Shown: positions 6,224 to 15,388 of the stretch, one piece after another
Numbering within the stretch: position 1 is the stretch's first letter
How the letters are laid out: each line of letters starts with the position of its first letter
IMG/VR virus record: IMGVR_UViG_3300030503_000204
Coordinates: 1-24,719 of that record
Origin: a virus
Reading direction: 5' to 3' (one strand)
DNA: 24,719 nt
Made by a program: the position numbers and the translations under genes
The notes under the pieces: generated by a model
Database searches by the model: none
What the model saw: the letters and a program-made list of their open reading frames with translations, nothing else
What the model was told of the DNA's origin: nothing

Positions 6224-9200
6224 TTAAAACTCCGTGTCATCGTCACCGAGCAGCGGGGAGGCGCTCTTGCCTCGTGCCGCAGATCGTTCTTGCCTGACGC
6301 CCTCTAGGCGCTCGGCGGCTTTGTAGAGGTGTGTCCTGAGAGAGCGTGAAGCAGCGTCTGCCTTTTGGCTTGGAGAGCTGCTGCCGGGGTCTGATCCCGT
6401 CCCTTCATGTAGTCGCTCAAGACCCCCACTGAATCGAGAATCTCTGAGGACGTTACTGTGCCCGGCTTCTTGGAAGAGGGTATGGAAGGCGGGGGTGGAT
6501 TTGATAAGCTCATCGGTGATCTCTCCGTTCTTCACCAACTCAGGGATGGTGGCCATGCCACCGAATTCGTCGGCGTGTTCGTACGCGGTCTTCGCCCAGG
6601 ACCAAACGGTCTCCTGCACCTCCGCGGGTGTCCACTTCTCACCGGTTTTCCTGGTGAGCATGGCGGCCGCTTCGCGTACCTTGGCCGAGTAGCCCAGGTA
6701 CGTGGGCGACTTGCCGGGCCCGGTCTTCGTGAGACCGCCCGCGAAGCGGTTCTGATCGATGTGCGCGAAGCTTGCCATCCAGGCATCGAGTGTGACGGCG
6801 TTCACATGACCTTGCAGGTTCTTCATGAACGAGTCGACCTTCGGGCCCGACAGCGTGAGGTTCTCGGGGTCCGGATCCGTGAGCGCGCGCACTGAGTTGT
6901 TCACCCAGGCGCCCAGCACGTTGGACTTGCCTTCCGCCTTGGCAACAGGACTCTTCAGTGAGTTCTGCTCCATGATGGACTTGATCTCGCCGGGATCGGT
7001 GGGCCGCCCGGCCTTGTCCCAGCCGACGAAGGTGCGCAGCGCGTTGTGGAAGTTCATCTGCACGGAGGTCTGCGGGCTCATCGCGGCCAAGAGCGCAGTG
7101 AAGCGCGGCGCGTCGGGCCCGAAGACGTTCGTGATCGCCTTCGCACTATCATCGTACCAACCGCGCTTGGCCTGTCCTGCGAGCGCAGCGGCCGCCAGCT
7201 CGTGCGTGGGGGGCAATTCGTGGAACGCCTCGACCATACGCATGGCGGTGTCAGTGCGCAGCTGCGCCTTCTCCGGTTCCGTCAGGTACTTGGTGATTGC
7301 ACTGGGCGCCTCGAACTTCGGCCCACCGCGCTGGCGGGGCAGTGATAAACTCAACGGCCGGCGCGGCTGCGACGGGCCCAGTTGATCCACACGCACCGCC
7401 TGGGTCGGTTGGAAGAGTCGAGCCTGACCTTTGAAGATGCCATCGCCATTCGGGAGATGATAGCCGAGATAACCGGCAGTCTTGACGGCCTTCTCAACCT
7501 GGGTGTGGTCGTACACGCCATCGTTGCGCGCCATGACCTTGTCGATGATGCCCTTCGGATCCGCCGACAGGTCATATAGCTTTGAGCGGGGAACAGAAAC
7601 TCGATACTCAGTGCGTCCTCGTAGCTCATGTTCCACCTGATTGTCTGGGTGATCGATGCTGTAGAGACTGATCGACTTGGGCGCGCCGCCCGCCACGCGC
7701 GTGGCCTCACGGCCCTTCAACCCGGTGCCGTACTTGTTCGGATCCAGGGTGACTTTGTAGTCATCCAGGTTCGAGAAGTGGCGGAACAGCAGGTTGCCGG
7801 CAGCCTTAGGGCCGCCGCGTTCTTTTGGGGACGCACCGCTCAGTGGCCGCGGGCCATCACCGTGCATTCCAGTCGTGATCTCAGACTTCGGCGCCTTGCG
7901 TCCGTTGAGATCGATGATGCGGCCCTCGATCGTGCGGCCCAGCGCCTTGTCCGCCACGAAGTTCGCAGCGCCGTGGATCGCCCGGCCGGCGAGCCAGCCC
8001 GGGATGTGACCCATGGCCGCACCGGCGCCTTCAGCCGCAAGACCGCCGCCCTTCAAGATCCCGTTGGTGATGAAGTTCTGCTTCTGCGCCTCAGCACCCG
8101 GGTAGCTCTTGTCCTGATGCAGCCAGCGGCCCGCGTTGTCGAGGTCCTGGTACTTGCCCAGTTCCTCGGAGGTGAACACCTTGCGCATGTTCAACTCGTG
8201 ATCCTTCAGGTACTGGTTGACGGCCTTCTGGTTCCAGGCACCCGCGGTCTTGTTACCCGCGGCCAGGATCTCGTTGGCATACTGCGCGCGCACCTCGCGC
8301 AGCGCGGCCAGGGACTTACTCCACAACTCGGGGCTTGCGGTCGCGGCCTGCTTGAGCACATCGATGTAGTGGCCGAACTGATCCGGCTCCAGCTCCGCTA
8401 GATACCGCGGCACTTCCGTGAACGGCACGTTGCGGTTGATGCCGAGGCGGTTGGCCTCCTTCGGCTGCAGCAACTTCGAGACGGCCTCGGGCTCCTCCAG
8501 GATCTTCGAGCGCAGTGCGCGGATCTCGCGCGCCTGCTTGAAGATGTCGCGCCCGGCGCTCGCGGCCACGTCGTTGTCGAGGTTATTCTTCAGCATCGAG
8601 ATCAGCTGCGTCAACTTCGGCTGCCACTGCTGGCCGATGTATTGGCGCAGGCGCTCGGCCTGCTCGACGGTCGCGGGGTGAAAGGTCTCATTGTCGTCGC
8701 CCACGAGACCCAGCTCGTTCATCCGCGAGAGCACGCCCTCCATCAACTGCTTGCCCTCGACGGTTCCGAGGAACTCAGACTTCTTCTTGGTGAGGAAGTT
8801 CGCGAGCCCGTCGGTCTGGATCGGCTTGCCCGCAGCAACGGTCTTGGCGATATCGTAGATGCGCTGAGTGGCCTTCTCCAGATGCTGGTCGTACCCGTCG
8901 ATCGGCGCGGCCTGCGTGCGCCCGCGCGCCTCCATGTCGGGCTGGGCAAGACCTTTGGTGCCCCCGGAGTCCGACACGAGATTGTCCGCGTGCTGGATCA
9001 GCGCGTTCCTTTCCGACTCCTGGAGCGCGGTCATGCGCTGCCCAACCGGGTGATCGAGCTTGGATGTCTGGAAATCGCTCGCGGCTTCCTTCGCGTTGCC
9101 GGTCAGGGCGCTTTGACGGACCTCGTCGAGCCCGATGCGTTTAAACGTCGAAGCTCGGCGCGCCTGCTCAGGCTCACCGACTTCCGCGACGCCGCCGACT

Positions 9201-10951
9201 TTGGCGGGATCTGCGAAGATTGACTTCGAAGGGCCCGCTCGTACCCCTGTCGGCGCGGCGGCCTCGGGCGGCTTGACGGTGTAGAAGTTCCCATTTTCAT
9301 CTCGGGTCCAACCGGCATAGGTGCTCGCCTCGCTGGCGGGTACCTGCTTCATGGCTCCAAGCCATTCCTGGCGGCCGTCCCCGTAGTGCAGCGTCGCGTT
9401 CTGATTCGCGTCGACGTGCATCACACTGTCCTGCTTGAACTGCTGGGCCACCTTGTTGACGAAATCGGCGGCCTGCGGCGTGGGCGTGGAGACCGCGTAA
9501 GAGTGCTCGGGGACGCCGAGGTATTGGCCTTGGGTCGGCGCGGATCGCAGCCCAGCCGCCTGCAGGTACTGGCCCAGGATCTGGGTATTGCGGGCGTTCT
9601 CCTGCGGCGGGGCGTCCTGGCGCTCGGCGCTCACCATGGCATACGGCACCCCGTTGCGCATGGGGTGAGTATCGTTCGGGTGGATGTAGGGCTCGGGCGC
9701 CGACTGCGGCAGCGGTGCCTCATTCACCTCAACCCCGCCGTCGGGCGTCGTGGACGGCGCTTGACCCTTCTCGGAGGTCAGCTCGCCAGCCTCTACGGCG
9801 CGATCCAGGGCCCCCTGGGCGGCTTTATCGTCCAGGTCCGCGCCCTTGGACACGATCGTGACCTTCTTGGCGCCGTCGCCCTTCTGGACGATCACAGTGC
9901 CCGGCGCGGCGACGGTGTCAGCCGCGTCGGCACCGACCAACGGGGATGCCTTGCCGTCGGCCGTGATGACATAATGGTCCGGAGGCACCGCGGAGGCGGA
10001 GAAGTCCTGGGCCTTGGTCGCCTGCTGGACCTCCGCGTCAGTCTCGGTCGGGACTGCGGCGGAGCCCGGCGTGGGCTTTCCGACGGCCACCGGTGCGGTT
10101 TCTGGAGCCGCTGGGGCGGCCTTCTTGCTGGACCCTTCCGCCTCTGCCGGCGTGGGACCGGGCAGGCTGGGGGTCTTCAGGATGCGCTCGGCGGGGTCTA
10201 CCTGCACGTTCCAGTAGTCCCAGAAATCGTTGAGCATGTCCTCGGCGTTCGGGACGCCCGAGGTCGATACCGCCGTTCCCGGGGCCTTCGCAGGGGCTCC
10301 GGGCGAGGTAAGATGATGCACCGCGGCGCCGGTCAGGATGCCGGTCATGGCTGCCACCGAATCAGGGGCCCCGGAGTCGGCCACCTGCTGGCTGACCGCG
10401 CCGCCCAGCGCGCCCGCGGCGGCCGCCGGCAGGTTCCCACCGGACGCCAGGGTTGCCCCCGCACCCTCGCCGCCCGCATTCAGGTACTGATTGAGCTTGG
10501 TCTTCTGGACGGAGTTGACGAGGTTGCCGGCGCCCAGGTTCGAGACCTGTTGCTTCAGCCACTGGGACGAGCCCACATCATACTTGTACTTGTCCGGATC
10601 CTCCGGCTGCAACCAGTCTGGGATGGTGCCCGTGGTGAGCTTCGAGACCACGCCCGCGCCGGCCTTGGCCATCTCCTTGATGTTGCGCGCGGTATCGACG
10701 GGCGCACCCACGACATCGAGCACACCGGAGTTGAACCCCGTGGCTGCGGCGTTCGCGCCGCCGAGTGCGGTCTGCTTATCCTTCTTGACCGGCGCGGGCT
10801 CTTCGGCCGCCACACTCCACTCATCAGTCGGCGCCGCTGCGGTCTGTGCGGCCGCGGGGATCGAGGGCGCAGGGGTAGGTCCCGTGGTCGGATCGACCAC
10901 GGGAGCAGGCTGCGGAGCTGCGGCTTCTGAGGCTACATCCCAATCAGACAT
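6224..10951 (-). CDS. Very large internal/ejection virion protein with effector-like C-terminal modules, 1575 aa
   Basis: This is the largest gene, at the end of the ejection block. Residues 1-50 are Pro/Ala-rich and unstructured. Residues ~60-240 are Gly/Ala-rich (membrane- or assembly-type), ~240-560 low complexity, and ~600-960 long helices. A Gly/Ala-rich amphipathic stretch follows near 975-1020. Around 1050-1190 is a module with RHFSN, LDPNKYGTGLKG, YDLSADPKG and GYLGYHL. That module recurs in large phage polyvalent proteins and may be an ADP-ribosyltransferase-like or other toxin-like fold. Residues ~1215-1500 hold WYDDSAKAI, AMSPQTSVQMNFHNAL and LSGPKVDSFMKNLQG...VTLDAWM, reminiscent of helix-hairpin-helix DNA glycosylases. 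By position it replaces P22 gp16-type ejection proteins. The fold calls are inference. Confidence 0.7.
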   Translation of the reverse strand: MSDWDVASEAAAPQPAPVVDPTTGPTPAPSIPAAAQTAAAPTDEWSVAAEEPAPVKKDKQTALGGANAAATGFNSGVLDVVGAPVDTARNIKEMAKAGAGVVSKLTTGTIPDWLQPEDPDKYKYDVGSSQWLKQQVSNLGAGNLVNSVQKTKLNQYLNAGGEGAGATLASGGNLPAAAAGALGGAVSQQVADSGAPDSVAAMTGILTGAAVHHLTSPGAPAKAPGTAVSTSGVPNAEDMLNDFWDYWNVQVDPAERILKTPSLPGPTPAEAEGSSKKAAPAAPETAPVAVGKPTPGSAAVPTETDAEVQQATKAQDFSASAVPPDHYVITADGKASPLVGADAADTVAAPGTVIVQKGDGAKKVTIVSKGADLDDKAAQGALDRAVEAGELTSEKGQAPSTTPDGGVEVNEAPLPQSAPEPYIHPNDTHPMRNGVPYAMVSAERQDAPPQENARNTQILGQYLQAAGLRSAPTQGQYLGVPEHSYAVSTPTPQAADFVNKVAQQFKQDSVMHVDANQNATLHYGDGRQEWLGAMKQVPASEASTYAGWTRDENGNFYTVKPPEAAAPTGVRAGPSKSIFADPAKVGGVAEVGEPEQARRASTFKRIGLDEVRQSALTGNAKEAASDFQTSKLDHPVGQRMTALQESERNALIQHADNLVSDSGGTKGLAQPDMEARGRTQAAPIDGYDQHLEKATQRIYDIAKTVAAGKPIQTDGLANFLTKKKSEFLGTVEGKQLMEGVLSRMNELGLVGDDNETFHPATVEQAERLRQYIGQQWQPKLTQLISMLKNNLDNDVAASAGRDIFKQAREIRALRSKILEEPEAVSKLLQPKEANRLGINRNVPFTEVPRYLAELEPDQFGHYIDVLKQAATASPELWSKSLAALREVRAQYANEILAAGNKTAGAWNQKAVNQYLKDHELNMRKVFTSEELGKYQDLDNAGRWLHQDKSYPGAEAQKQNFITNGILKGGGLAAEGAGAAMGHIPGWLAGRAIHGAANFVADKALGRTIEGRIIDLNGRKAPKSEITTGMHGDGPRPLSGASPKERGGPKAAGNLLFRHFSNLDDYKVTLDPNKYGTGLKGREATRVAGGAPKSISLYSIDHPDNQVEHELRGRTEYRVSVPRSKLYDLSADPKGIIDKVMARNDGVYDHTQVEKAVKTAGYLGYHLPNGDGIFKGQARLFQPTQAVRVDQLGPSQPRRPLSLSLPRQRGGPKFEAPSAITKYLTEPEKAQLRTDTAMRMVEAFHELPPTHELAAAALAGQAKRGWYDDSAKAITNVFGPDAPRFTALLAAMSPQTSVQMNFHNALRTFVGWDKAGRPTDPGEIKSIMEQNSLKSPVAKAEGKSNVLGAWVNNSVRALTDPDPENLTLSGPKVDSFMKNLQGHVNAVTLDAWMASFAHIDQNRFAGGLTKTGPGKSPTYLGYSAKVREAAAMLTRKTGEKWTPAEVQETVWSWAKTAYEHADEFGGMATIPELVKNGEITDELIKSTPAFHTLFQEAGHSNVLRDSRFSGGLERLHEGTGSDPGSSSPSQKADAASRSLRTHLYKAAERLEGVRQERSAARGKSASPLLGDDDTEF

Positions 10952-12702
10952 TACTGTCCACTCACCAGTGTCGGCTTACCATTCTGCAACGTCCAGACCT
11001 GACCGTTCTTGAACGTGGTGTGCGTGCCTTCCTTCAACTGCGAGGCGGCCGCAGCGGGGAGTGTACCAGATGGCGGGACTACCACGCTCTCCTGGGGGAA
11101 GTACTGACGATTCCAGTCGTAGAACGAGCGCGGGTCATTGCCCGCCATGTTGTATTTGCGGAATCGGCCCGCGGTGTCAATCAGGTACTGCGAGTTCGCC
11201 ATGTTGGTGGTGATCATGTTCTTGACTGCAGTCGGGTTCTGCGCGGTGTTCGGATTCAACGTGGTCAGCGCGAGCTTCTTGGCCGTGTCGGTCATCTTCG
11301 GGAAGATCTGACTCGCGCTCTGCAAAGCTGCATTGCTGAGGTACTTCGCAACTTCCTGGTAGTTGCTCGTGTCGAGCGAGTCGTAGCCCGGGATCCAACG
11401 TTTCGCTTCCTGCAAGACGCTAGCGTACGCGCCCGGCGTGAACGCTGTTGAATTGCTCATGATCTGCTGCGCGGCCCGGTAGAACGTCAAAGACTGCTGG
11501 TTCGCGGAAATAAGCTTCTGCGTGTCCTGGAAGGTTTCCTTGCGCGCGGTACCGACCTCCGCCTGTGCGGCGGCCTGCTCGGTGTTGGGCGTCTGCCCGG
11601 CCTTGAACGTCGGCAGATCCGGCTGGCTCGTCAACCGGTAGCTGGGGTCCGCGAGCGCCTTGGCCGTTTGCGGATCGCTGTCCGTAGGCACTGGCGGATT
11701 GGAGGCTTTGGCGGCCTTGCTCGCAGCATTAGCCGCCGCGTTGGCCTGGGCCGCGGGCGCGCCGCCCATCGTCGGAGAGGTGCCCGCTCCGCCATACCGC
11801 TGCTGCGCCATCGCCTTGATCCAAGCGGCCGCATTACCGCCACCGGGCTGACCGGGCGACATATATTTCGGTACCTGGGTCTCGGAACCGTCCGAATTCT
11901 TAATGGGCACGAGGCTGTACGCGTCCTTCGCCACATCCATCCACTGAGCCGTGGTCAGACCCGCCTGCGCGAGCCCCGCGACAGGCAGCTGCGTGGTCTT
12001 ATCGCGATACACGCCGTCGGTGCCTGCTTCCACGGGTCGACCGGTGTACTGATGGACGTTCGCGGCCACGTGGGAGGCGAGCGCAGCGGCGGCGTTGTCG
12101 CGCTCAGTCGGGTCATCCGTTGATTGCGCGATCTGCGCGGCAGCGGCCGGGTTGACGGCCTGAAGCGCGGCGAAGGGCGAGACGCCGCTATCGCGCGCGG
12201 CGACTACCGAGGCCATGCTGTCATACACGTTGCTGGCGTCAGCTTGGTTCTGCGCGACCGAGGACTGCACACCGAGATCGCGCTGCTGCTTCGCATACTC
12301 CAGAAGACCCGGGTTACCGCTCAGCGCCGCGAGCTGCAGCTGCTTCTGCTGGGCGGGGGTGCCGGCCGGGTTCACGAAGAACCGCTGACGCAGGCCGGCA
12401 TCGACCGCGGCAGAGTCGAAGTAGTTCGTCGCTGCGGGACCGTCCTCGCCGCTCTGATCGGTCCTACCCGTCTGCTGACCCACCAGCAAACCGTTCAGTC
12501 CGGTCTTGAACAGCTGCATCTGCATGGCGGTGAGCTGATTCTGGAGACCCGCCGCAGTCGTCTGCTGACCCACGAGTCCAGTTTGCGCCTGCGTGAGGCC
12601 CGTGAGCGCCGCTGTATTCGCGTTGCCCGTCTGGATCGTCTGCTGAGAATTCAGCAGCGGACCATAGTCTTGGATCGGTCCTGGTGCAGTCACGTCAGCC
12701 AT
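10951..12702 (-). CDS. Probable internal virion/DNA ejection protein, 583 aa
   Basis: The start is ATG at 12702, with GAGGA about nine bases upstream; its TAA overlaps the next start (TAATG). The protein is Ala/Gln/Thr-rich. An N-terminal helical, Gln-rich segment (TGLTQAQTGLVGQQTTAAGL and onward) is followed by a linker and a mainly helical second half with an aromatic stretch near the C-terminus. No catalytic motif or signal peptide is seen. P22-like phages carry three ejection proteins (gp7, gp16, gp20) downstream of the tail genes. This sits in the middle of such a trio and resembles gp20-type proteins in composition. Assignment rests on context and composition rather than detailed similarity. 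Confidence 0.6.
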   Translation of the reverse strand: MADVTAPGPIQDYGPLLNSQQTIQTGNANTAALTGLTQAQTGLVGQQTTAAGLQNQLTAMQMQLFKTGLNGLLVGQQTGRTDQSGEDGPAATNYFDSAAVDAGLRQRFFVNPAGTPAQQKQLQLAALSGNPGLLEYAKQQRDLGVQSSVAQNQADASNVYDSMASVVAARDSGVSPFAALQAVNPAAAAQIAQSTDDPTERDNAAAALASHVAANVHQYTGRPVEAGTDGVYRDKTTQLPVAGLAQAGLTTAQWMDVAKDAYSLVPIKNSDGSETQVPKYMSPGQPGGGNAAAWIKAMAQQRYGGAGTSPTMGGAPAAQANAAANAASKAAKASNPPVPTDSDPQTAKALADPSYRLTSQPDLPTFKAGQTPNTEQAAAQAEVGTARKETFQDTQKLISANQQSLTFYRAAQQIMSNSTAFTPGAYASVLQEAKRWIPGYDSLDTSNYQEVAKYLSNAALQSASQIFPKMTDTAKKLALTTLNPNTAQNPTAVKNMITTNMANSQYLIDTAGRFRKYNMAGNDPRSFYDWNRQYFPQESVVVPPSGTLPAAAASQLKEGTHTTFKNGQVWTLQNGKPTLVSGQ

Positions 12703-14889
12703 TTATGCGTCCTCTAACCCGAGAAACTCGGGCAATGTTGAATCAGTCTGGCCACTGCTGTCCAGTGCCGTCTTAGAATTTAGGTTTCCGCTGATGTAGC
12801 TACCGATCAGCGTCTGCAGTGAAGTCTGGAGCGCTTGACCCTGGTTGGCGCCATTCAGATCCACCGAATCGCCCGAGATCGCGGCGCCCTTAGAGTTAAG
12901 CCATGGGGAGACGATCTGAGAGTAGATCTGCCCCGGCGCATCCGCGGCCGAGTACTCGACGGTGCCGCCACCGGTCTTGAACGCGACGCCGCCATTGGAC
13001 AGCATCGAGATCTGACCCGAGCTGACTGCGCTATTGATCTGCGAGGCCATCTGATTGGTAAGACTGGTCTCGCCCTCGCGGCCGAAGATCTGCTCGATCG
13101 GCTGACTATGGCCCGCAGTCGCGTTCTTTGCGTCCATCACACCCGTGACGTACTGGAACGCGCCCTCAGGGGAGTCGAGCCCAGTGGACGCCGCGGTGGC
13201 GCTACCCGAGGCCAGAGCCTGATCGATATTGTTGTCCGTCAACGTCTCCGGATCGTTCTTACCGCCGCCGAAGGCCGAGGCGATTGCGCCTCCGGCTGCG
13301 CCAATCACGCCACCGATCGCCGTGCCTAGAGGCCCGAAGAACGAGCCAATCGCCGCACCCGTCTGCAATCCACTCAGCGCGTCGCTGGCCGTGGCGCCGG
13401 ATTGGTACGACTTCACCTCGTTGTAAAGGTCGAGCGGAATCGCCGCGAGGTTCAGTGCGCCCAGGGCAGTGCCTGCGGTGGCGCTTGAGATCGCACCGGT
13501 TGTTGCGAGGCCTTTCGTCGCCAGCTGCGCGGCGTTCACAGCCGCAGAAGCATCTCCTCCGACGCCACCGGTCTTGATGCCGGTGTAAATACCGAGCGCG
13601 TTGATCGCGTCTCCGGCACCGGTGTTGATGGCACTCGCGTTCGTGCCAAGTCCCCCGCTCGTGATCGGGTTACTGGAGACCAGCTTCGTGGCGTTCAAAC
13701 CAGCGGACGCGTATCCGGTGGGCGTACCCGAGGCAATACCGCCAGCGACGCCAAGTGCGCCACCGAGCAGATTACTCCCGCTCGCCAACGTCGCCGTCGA
13801 CCCCGAGGTCGTCGGCAGATTCAGATTCAAACCAGTGGGTGCGTCGGTCAGGCCCCCCAGGTTCGTCGTGGCGGCTTGCCCGCCAGCGCTGCTAAAACTC
13901 GTATTTAGAAAATTGTCGAGATAGTCCTGAGTACTGGTATCGGTACTTGACGAAGTGCCCGAATTGTTCGAACTGTTTGAACTACCAGACGTGTCGTTGG
14001 TACCGAAGCCGTAGAGCGCGGCCAGCTGCGCGTTCGAGAGGCTGGTGTCTGTGTCGTACGCGGAATTATTCGTCTCCGACAGACCGCCATTGCCGAGCAG
14101 GTTCGACAGTTGCGTTGAGGTCATCGAACCGGCCGTGCCGGTGCCCCCGAAGAGCCCGTTGATCGCCGTGCCTAAGCCGCCAAGCGTACTCGATGAACCG
14201 GACGCATTGGCGTTGCCGCCCAGCAGGTTCGTAAGCAGCGCGCCGATCCCGCTTGAACCGCCGAGCGCTGACAGCGCGTTGCCGATCGAGCTGGACGTGT
14301 TCGCTGCGCCTGAAGCATTCGCGGAACCCTGCGCGGCTTGCAACTGCGCGATGCTGGATCCCGTGCTCAGATTCGAAGTCGTGCCGAGTTGATTCGCGCT
14401 CACGCCCAGCTGGCTCGTACCCAGCAGATTGCTGATGTAGTTGTTATAGTTGGTCGAAGCGGCACCCTGCACGTAGTTGCCGATCGAAGCGAGCGTGTTC
14501 GGCGTGTATGCGCTACCGTTGGCGGCAGCGGCGCTCTGGATTGCGTTCGTACCCTGGCTCACCGCGAACTGATAGCCGGGCGTGTTGTAGAACTGACTGA
14601 AGTCCGCGGGCTGACCGTTGAGCCCTAGATAGGTACTCAAATTCGTCATCGCCGCGTTGCCGGTCTGCGCCTGCGTGCCGAGCAGGTTGCTGATGTTGGT
14701 CTGGGTTGTGCCCAGCGTGTTGATGCCGGCCTGCTCCCCCGCAACCTGGGCGGCGGCGGTATTATTGCCGCCAATGACGCTGTTGGCCGTGGTCGCGCCA
14801 ACGCCGAGCAGATTACCCAGAATCGAAGTGAGGTCAGTACCCCCGGAGATCGAAGTGTTCGTGCCGCTCATCGCGGGTGCAGTGGACAT
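12703..14889 (-). CDS. Probable DNA transfer/ejection protein with NLLG repeats and glycine zipper, 728 aa
   Basis: The start is ATG at 14889 with AGGT upstream. The N-terminal region includes FYNTPGYQFAVSQGTNAIQ and a following helical stretch (NYVQGAASTNYNNYISNLLG), a pattern found in phage DNA-transfer proteins of the gp7/p32 kind. The motif NLLG appears six times between residues ~25 and ~385. Ser/Asn/Thr low-complexity sequence is present near residues 300-325. A Gly/Ala segment, IGSFFGPLGTAIGGVIGAAG, near residue 525 looks like a glycine zipper that could insert into membrane. This fits a protein that helps form a channel through the cell envelope during DNA entry. It is larger than P22 gp7 (about 230 aa). 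The gene abuts the next start directly. Confidence 0.65.
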   Translation of the reverse strand: MSTAPAMSGTNTSISGGTDLTSILGNLLGVGATTANSVIGGNNTAAAQVAGEQAGINTLGTTQTNISNLLGTQAQTGNAAMTNLSTYLGLNGQPADFSQFYNTPGYQFAVSQGTNAIQSAAAANGSAYTPNTLASIGNYVQGAASTNYNNYISNLLGTSQLGVSANQLGTTSNLSTGSSIAQLQAAQGSANASGAANTSSSIGNALSALGGSSGIGALLTNLLGGNANASGSSSTLGGLGTAINGLFGGTGTAGSMTSTQLSNLLGNGGLSETNNSAYDTDTSLSNAQLAALYGFGTNDTSGSSNSSNNSGTSSSTDTSTQDYLDNFLNTSFSSAGGQAATTNLGGLTDAPTGLNLNLPTTSGSTATLASGSNLLGGALGVAGGIASGTPTGYASAGLNATKLVSSNPITSGGLGTNASAINTGAGDAINALGIYTGIKTGGVGGDASAAVNAAQLATKGLATTGAISSATAGTALGALNLAAIPLDLYNEVKSYQSGATASDALSGLQTGAAIGSFFGPLGTAIGGVIGAAGGAIASAFGGGKNDPETLTDNNIDQALASGSATAASTGLDSPEGAFQYVTGVMDAKNATAGHSQPIEQIFGREGETSLTNQMASQINSAVSSGQISMLSNGGVAFKTGGGTVEYSAADAPGQIYSQIVSPWLNSKGAAISGDSVDLNGANQGQALQTSLQTLIGSYISGNLNSKTALDSSGQTDSTLPEFLGLEDA

Positions 14890-14890
14890 T

Positions 14891-15388
14891 CTATTTACCT
14901 GTCAGCGAATCGCGCTCTGCATAGCACTGGATCAGTGCTGCGTCGTCTGCCCTGAGGGCATCGGCGAGGTCTAGGGCGCGCTCTGCAGGAACGCTTCCCA
15001 GCGCGAGAGCGCGGGCGGTCCCAGCATTTGCGGTCGCGCTGGCGGAGCCGGTACTACCCACTGAGGTGTTGGTACCGTTACCACTTGCGGCACGCTGCTG
15101 CAGGCGCTGAAGATCAGCGCTGTGAGCAGCATCGGCACTCTGAATTGCTTTGGCATAATTCTCTCCTACGGTCACGATGGCTGCAGAGTAGTCCGCGGTC
15201 ACCTTGGCGATCTGCGCTTTCGCGGTGGCGTCAGCCTTCGCGCTCGCGGCAAGTACTGCGGCCTGTTCATGTGCGGCGCCCTTCGCCTCAATGTCCTGGT
15301 ACTCGTGAATGCCGAAGATCAGGAGCAGCGCGATGAGGCCGGCGTAAAACCAGTCCTTCAACGGAATCAGTGCGAGTAGTGCGCTCAT
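14891..15388 (-). CDS. Rz: Rz-like inner-membrane spanin, 165 aa
   Basis: The start at 15388 overlaps the upstream stop (ATGA), with AGAGGA about ten bases before. One N-terminal membrane segment (DWFYAGLIALLLIFGIHEY, residues ~12-30) is followed by a long Ala-rich periplasmic helix or coiled coil (about 33-105). A Gly/Ser/Thr linker and a C-terminal helix follow. That is the usual i-spanin layout. It should span the periplasm with the embedded Rz1 lipoprotein and fuse inner and outer membranes in the last step of lysis. Its position after the endolysin and a holin candidate supports this. It implies a Gram-negative host. Confidence 0.88.
   Translation of the reverse strand: MSALLALIPLKDWFYAGLIALLLIFGIHEYQDIEAKGAAHEQAAVLAASAKADATAKAQIAKVTADYSAAIVTVGENYAKAIQSADAAHSADLQRLQQRAASGNGTNTSVGSTGSASATANAGTARALALGSVPAERALDLADALRADDAALIQCYAERDSLTGK
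14971..15156 (-). CDS. Rz1: Rz1-like outer-membrane spanin lipoprotein embedded in Rz, 61 aa
   Basis: This gene lies entirely inside Rz in another frame. The signal sequence is short and typical: MPKQFR, then a hydrophobic VPMLLTALIFSA, then Cys19 in the lipobox FSAC. Lipid would be attached at Cys19. The mature part is short and Pro-rich (VVPAPPARPQ), as in known o-spanins. ATG 15156 has an excellent AGGAGAG four bases upstream, although it sits within Rz. Together with Rz this forms the spanin complex. Confidence 0.9.
   Translation of the reverse strand: MPKQFRVPMLLTALIFSACSSVPQVVTVPTPQWVVPAPPARPQMLGPPALSRWEAFLQSAP
15161..15167 (-). promoter_or_regulatory. Ribosome binding site AGGAGAG for embedded Rz1
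   Basis: CTCTCCT on the plus strand reads AGGAGAG on the transcribed strand, four bases before the ATG at 15156. It lies inside the Rz coding sequence and is a strong argument that the nested frame is translated. Confidence 0.75.

Noticed and set aside
7628-8401. 257-codon plus-strand frame inside the same large gene
   Set aside because: Antisense shadow with no recognisable domain; everything around it is transcribed from the minus strand.
9386-10930. 514-codon plus-strand frame opposite the 1575-aa protein
   Set aside because: Its translation is Arg/Gly/Leu-rich low complexity, as expected antisense to a GC-rich Ala/Pro-rich gene. It has no domain signature, and the opposite strand is a clear coding operon.
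12124-12717. 197-codon plus-strand frame opposite the 583-aa ejection protein
   Set aside because: Arg/Leu/His-rich antisense translation without motifs; the minus-strand gene is better supported by context and ribosome binding site.
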